This document shows, piece after piece, positions 62,794 through 64,000 of a DNA stretch of 64,000 bases. Where the stretch lies: positions 5,642,001-5,706,000 of the forward strand of contig NZ_CP027706.1 in assembly GCF_003850565.1 (NCBI RefSeq), read 5' to 3'. The notes beneath the pieces are model-generated. The model searched no databases. It saw nothing but the letters and a program-made list of their open reading frames with translations, and was not told the DNA's origin. Position 1 is the stretch's first letter; every line of letters begins with the position of its first letter. This DNA comes from Pseudomonas sessilinigenes. GTDB taxonomy: Bacteria > Pseudomonadota > Gammaproteobacteria > Pseudomonadales > Pseudomonadaceae. The position numbers and the translations under genes are program-made.

Positions 62794-64000
62794 CGTCTCT
62801 CCCGGCGCTCTCCTGCTCCCCGGTCGGCTGCCCGCCTGGGACCAGGCTCCAACCGTTGGCCTCACGCTGCACGCTATAGCCCGCCTGGGCCAAGGCGCCT
62901 TGCCAGGTGTCATCGGCGGTCATGGGGGTATCGGGCAGCAGTTCAAGTTGCAGGCGCTCCTGGGCGAACGTCAGGCGCTGCACACTGCCGACCATGAATG
63001 GCATGGCGCTTGCGGCCTGTAGCAGCAGGTTGGCAAACCCCTGGTTCGGCTCGGCCGAGTTGCCGCTCTGGCGTGCAGCCAGCTGCTGGCGCGCCTGCTG
63101 CAGGGGATTGAGGACCACCGGCAATTCGGGGAACACCTGCCGTACTCGCAGGTTCATCTGGGTCTTGAGCCGCTGCCCCTGCTCGGCTTCACGGGCGGCA
63201 TACAGGTTGAGCCCCGCCACCCAGACCACCACCGCCAGGGCGCAGCAACCCAGGGCCCGCCCCCAGCCCTTGGCGGCGACCCGGCCAGTGGCCGCTCCTG
63301 CGTGCAGGCTCCAGGCCGGGGCCGGGCCGCTCCAGCGTTGTTCGCTCGCCAGATGCTGGACGATACCCGGTGGGGCTTCATGGCCGATCCAGCAAAGTTC
63401 GCCGGCCGTACTGCGCAACTGCTCCAGGGCTTCCTGCCACTGCGGCTGCGCTGGCGGCTCCTGGCCACCCTCCGGCCGGGACTGCGGCAGCAAGGGCTGC
63501 ACACTGCCCTGCCCGGCGCTGTGCCGCAGGACCAACTGGCCATCCACCAGGCACAGGTTCACCTGCGCCGGAGCCGGTACGGCCAAGGCATAAGGGGCCG
63601 GATACAGCCCCTGGAGCTTGAGCCCGGCCCGCTCCAGCTCACTGCCCAAGGCCTGCAGGCGCTCCCGTGGCAGCCAGCCCAGCACCACTTGCCCGGCCGA
63701 GTCCCGCGGGCCGTGGGCCACATGCATCTGTTCGAGGGGCCCCAGGATCAATGCCTGGGCGGCACAGGTCACCGCGGCCTTGATCCTGGCCGCCGGCAGT
63801 TGCGGCAGTTCGATGCTGGTCAGCAGGCTGTCTTGCGGATGCAGGAAGCACTCCACTGGCAGCGGCCTGGCGCCCTTGCCCAAGGCCCCCAGTTGCCCGA
63901 GCGGGCAGCGACCGGTTTCCACCACCCGCGATGCACGATCCAGGCGGGCGAAGTCCACCTGGGGTTGCCAGGGCTGTTCGCTCGGGCCCAGTTCCGCCAG
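62783..64000 (-). CDS. hxcY: Type II secretion protein GspL (HxcY), N-terminus beyond window
   Basis: 405 codons are visible. The frame stays open to base 64000 (LAELGPSEQPWQPQVDFARL upstream of GTG 63958), so the gene starts outside the window. The N-terminal actin-like cytoplasmic domain (LTSIELPQLPAARIKAAVTC, PLEQMHVAHGPRDSAGQVVL) binds the ATPase. The span is ALGCCALAVVVWVAGLNLYA, and the periplasmic ferredoxin-like domain follows. It overlaps hxcZ. Confidence 0.9.
   Translation of the reverse strand: MAELGPSEQPWQPQVDFARLDRASRVVETGRCPLGQLGALGKGARPLPVECFLHPQDSLLTSIELPQLPAARIKAAVTCAAQALILGPLEQMHVAHGPRDSAGQVVLGWLPRERLQALGSELERAGLKLQGLYPAPYALAVPAPAQVNLCLVDGQLVLRHSAGQGSVQPLLPQSRPEGGQEPPAQPQWQEALEQLRSTAGELCWIGHEAPPGIVQHLASEQRWSGPAPAWSLHAGAATGRVAAKGWGRALGCCALAVVVWVAGLNLYAAREAEQGQRLKTQMNLRVRQVFPELPVVLNPLQQARQQLAARQSGNSAEPNQGFANLLLQAASAMPFMVGSVQRLTFAQERLQLELLPDTPMTADDTWQGALAQAGYSVQREANGWSLVPGGQPTGEQESAGRDDDE

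Noticed and set aside
1..64000. CRISPR array, prophage or insertion sequence
   Set aside because: No regularly spaced direct repeats, phage structural genes or complete transposase gene were seen. The only transposase-like sequence is the isolated N-domain in PhdA.

Overview
The window is a GC-rich chromosomal segment of a Pseudomonas, most likely of the P. fluorescens / P. protegens / P. chlororaphis lineage. This is inferred from the Hxc type II secretion genes, the PdtA/PdtB-type two-partner secretion genes, the DING proteins, REP/REPIN repeats of the 'GGAGCGAGGCTTGCCCGCGATG' and 'TGTAGCCGCTGCC' kinds, and the codon use. No genome search was possible. P. aeruginosa names and gene orders are recalled from memory.

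Layout. (1) 1-8.7 kb, minus strand: a nine-gene operon of a PhdA-like protein, the two-partner-secretion (TPS) transporter PdtB, an ExbB with an N-terminal DUF2341/LamG-like part, ExbD, TonB, a Porin_5-type porin, a periplasmic coiled-coil protein, a YbjN-like protein and a peptidyl-prolyl isomerase cut by the window edge. (2) 8.7-41.45 kb: an accessory stretch. It holds a methyltransferase, a shortened orphan VgrG, a low-GC pair (polyamine-type binding protein and LuxR regulator), a GntR-controlled hydroxyproline-type catabolic cluster, a HIT protein, a SUFU-like/Sel1 small-gene group, an amidase, three unknown small genes, a TonB-dependent receptor with a VOC protein, an operon of FGGY kinase, GlpD-like oxidase and AGPS-like flavoprotein, a tRNA-Gln, a LysR/MFS pair, an immunity-like and a nuclease-like small gene, and a TetR/crotonase/hydrolase group. 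(3) 41.5-64 kb, minus strand: the 4177-residue TPS exoprotein PdtA, two tandem DING phosphate-binding/phosphatase proteins, and the hxcS, hxcR, hxcQ, hxcZ and hxcY end of a type II secretion locus, the last cut by the window edge.

How it fits together. In P. aeruginosa the order hxc - lapA/lapB - pdtA - phdA - pdtB - exbB2 - exbD2 - tonB-like - PA0696..PA0699 is contiguous and phosphate-starvation controlled. Here both halves keep the same order and strand, but about 33 kb of unrelated genes lie between pdtA and phdA-pdtB. Near-identical Pho-box-like 18-mers sit about 110 nt upstream of both phdA and pdtA, so the split halves may still be co-regulated. The system looks like one low-phosphate surface and secretion programme: Hxc exports DING-type proteins, PdtB exports the giant adhesin PdtA, and a dedicated TonB/ExbBD-porin set accompanies them in an undefined role. 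The most unusual single protein is PhdA, which appears to join an antitoxin-like (Phd) N-terminus to an IS5-transposase (DUF772-like) domain.
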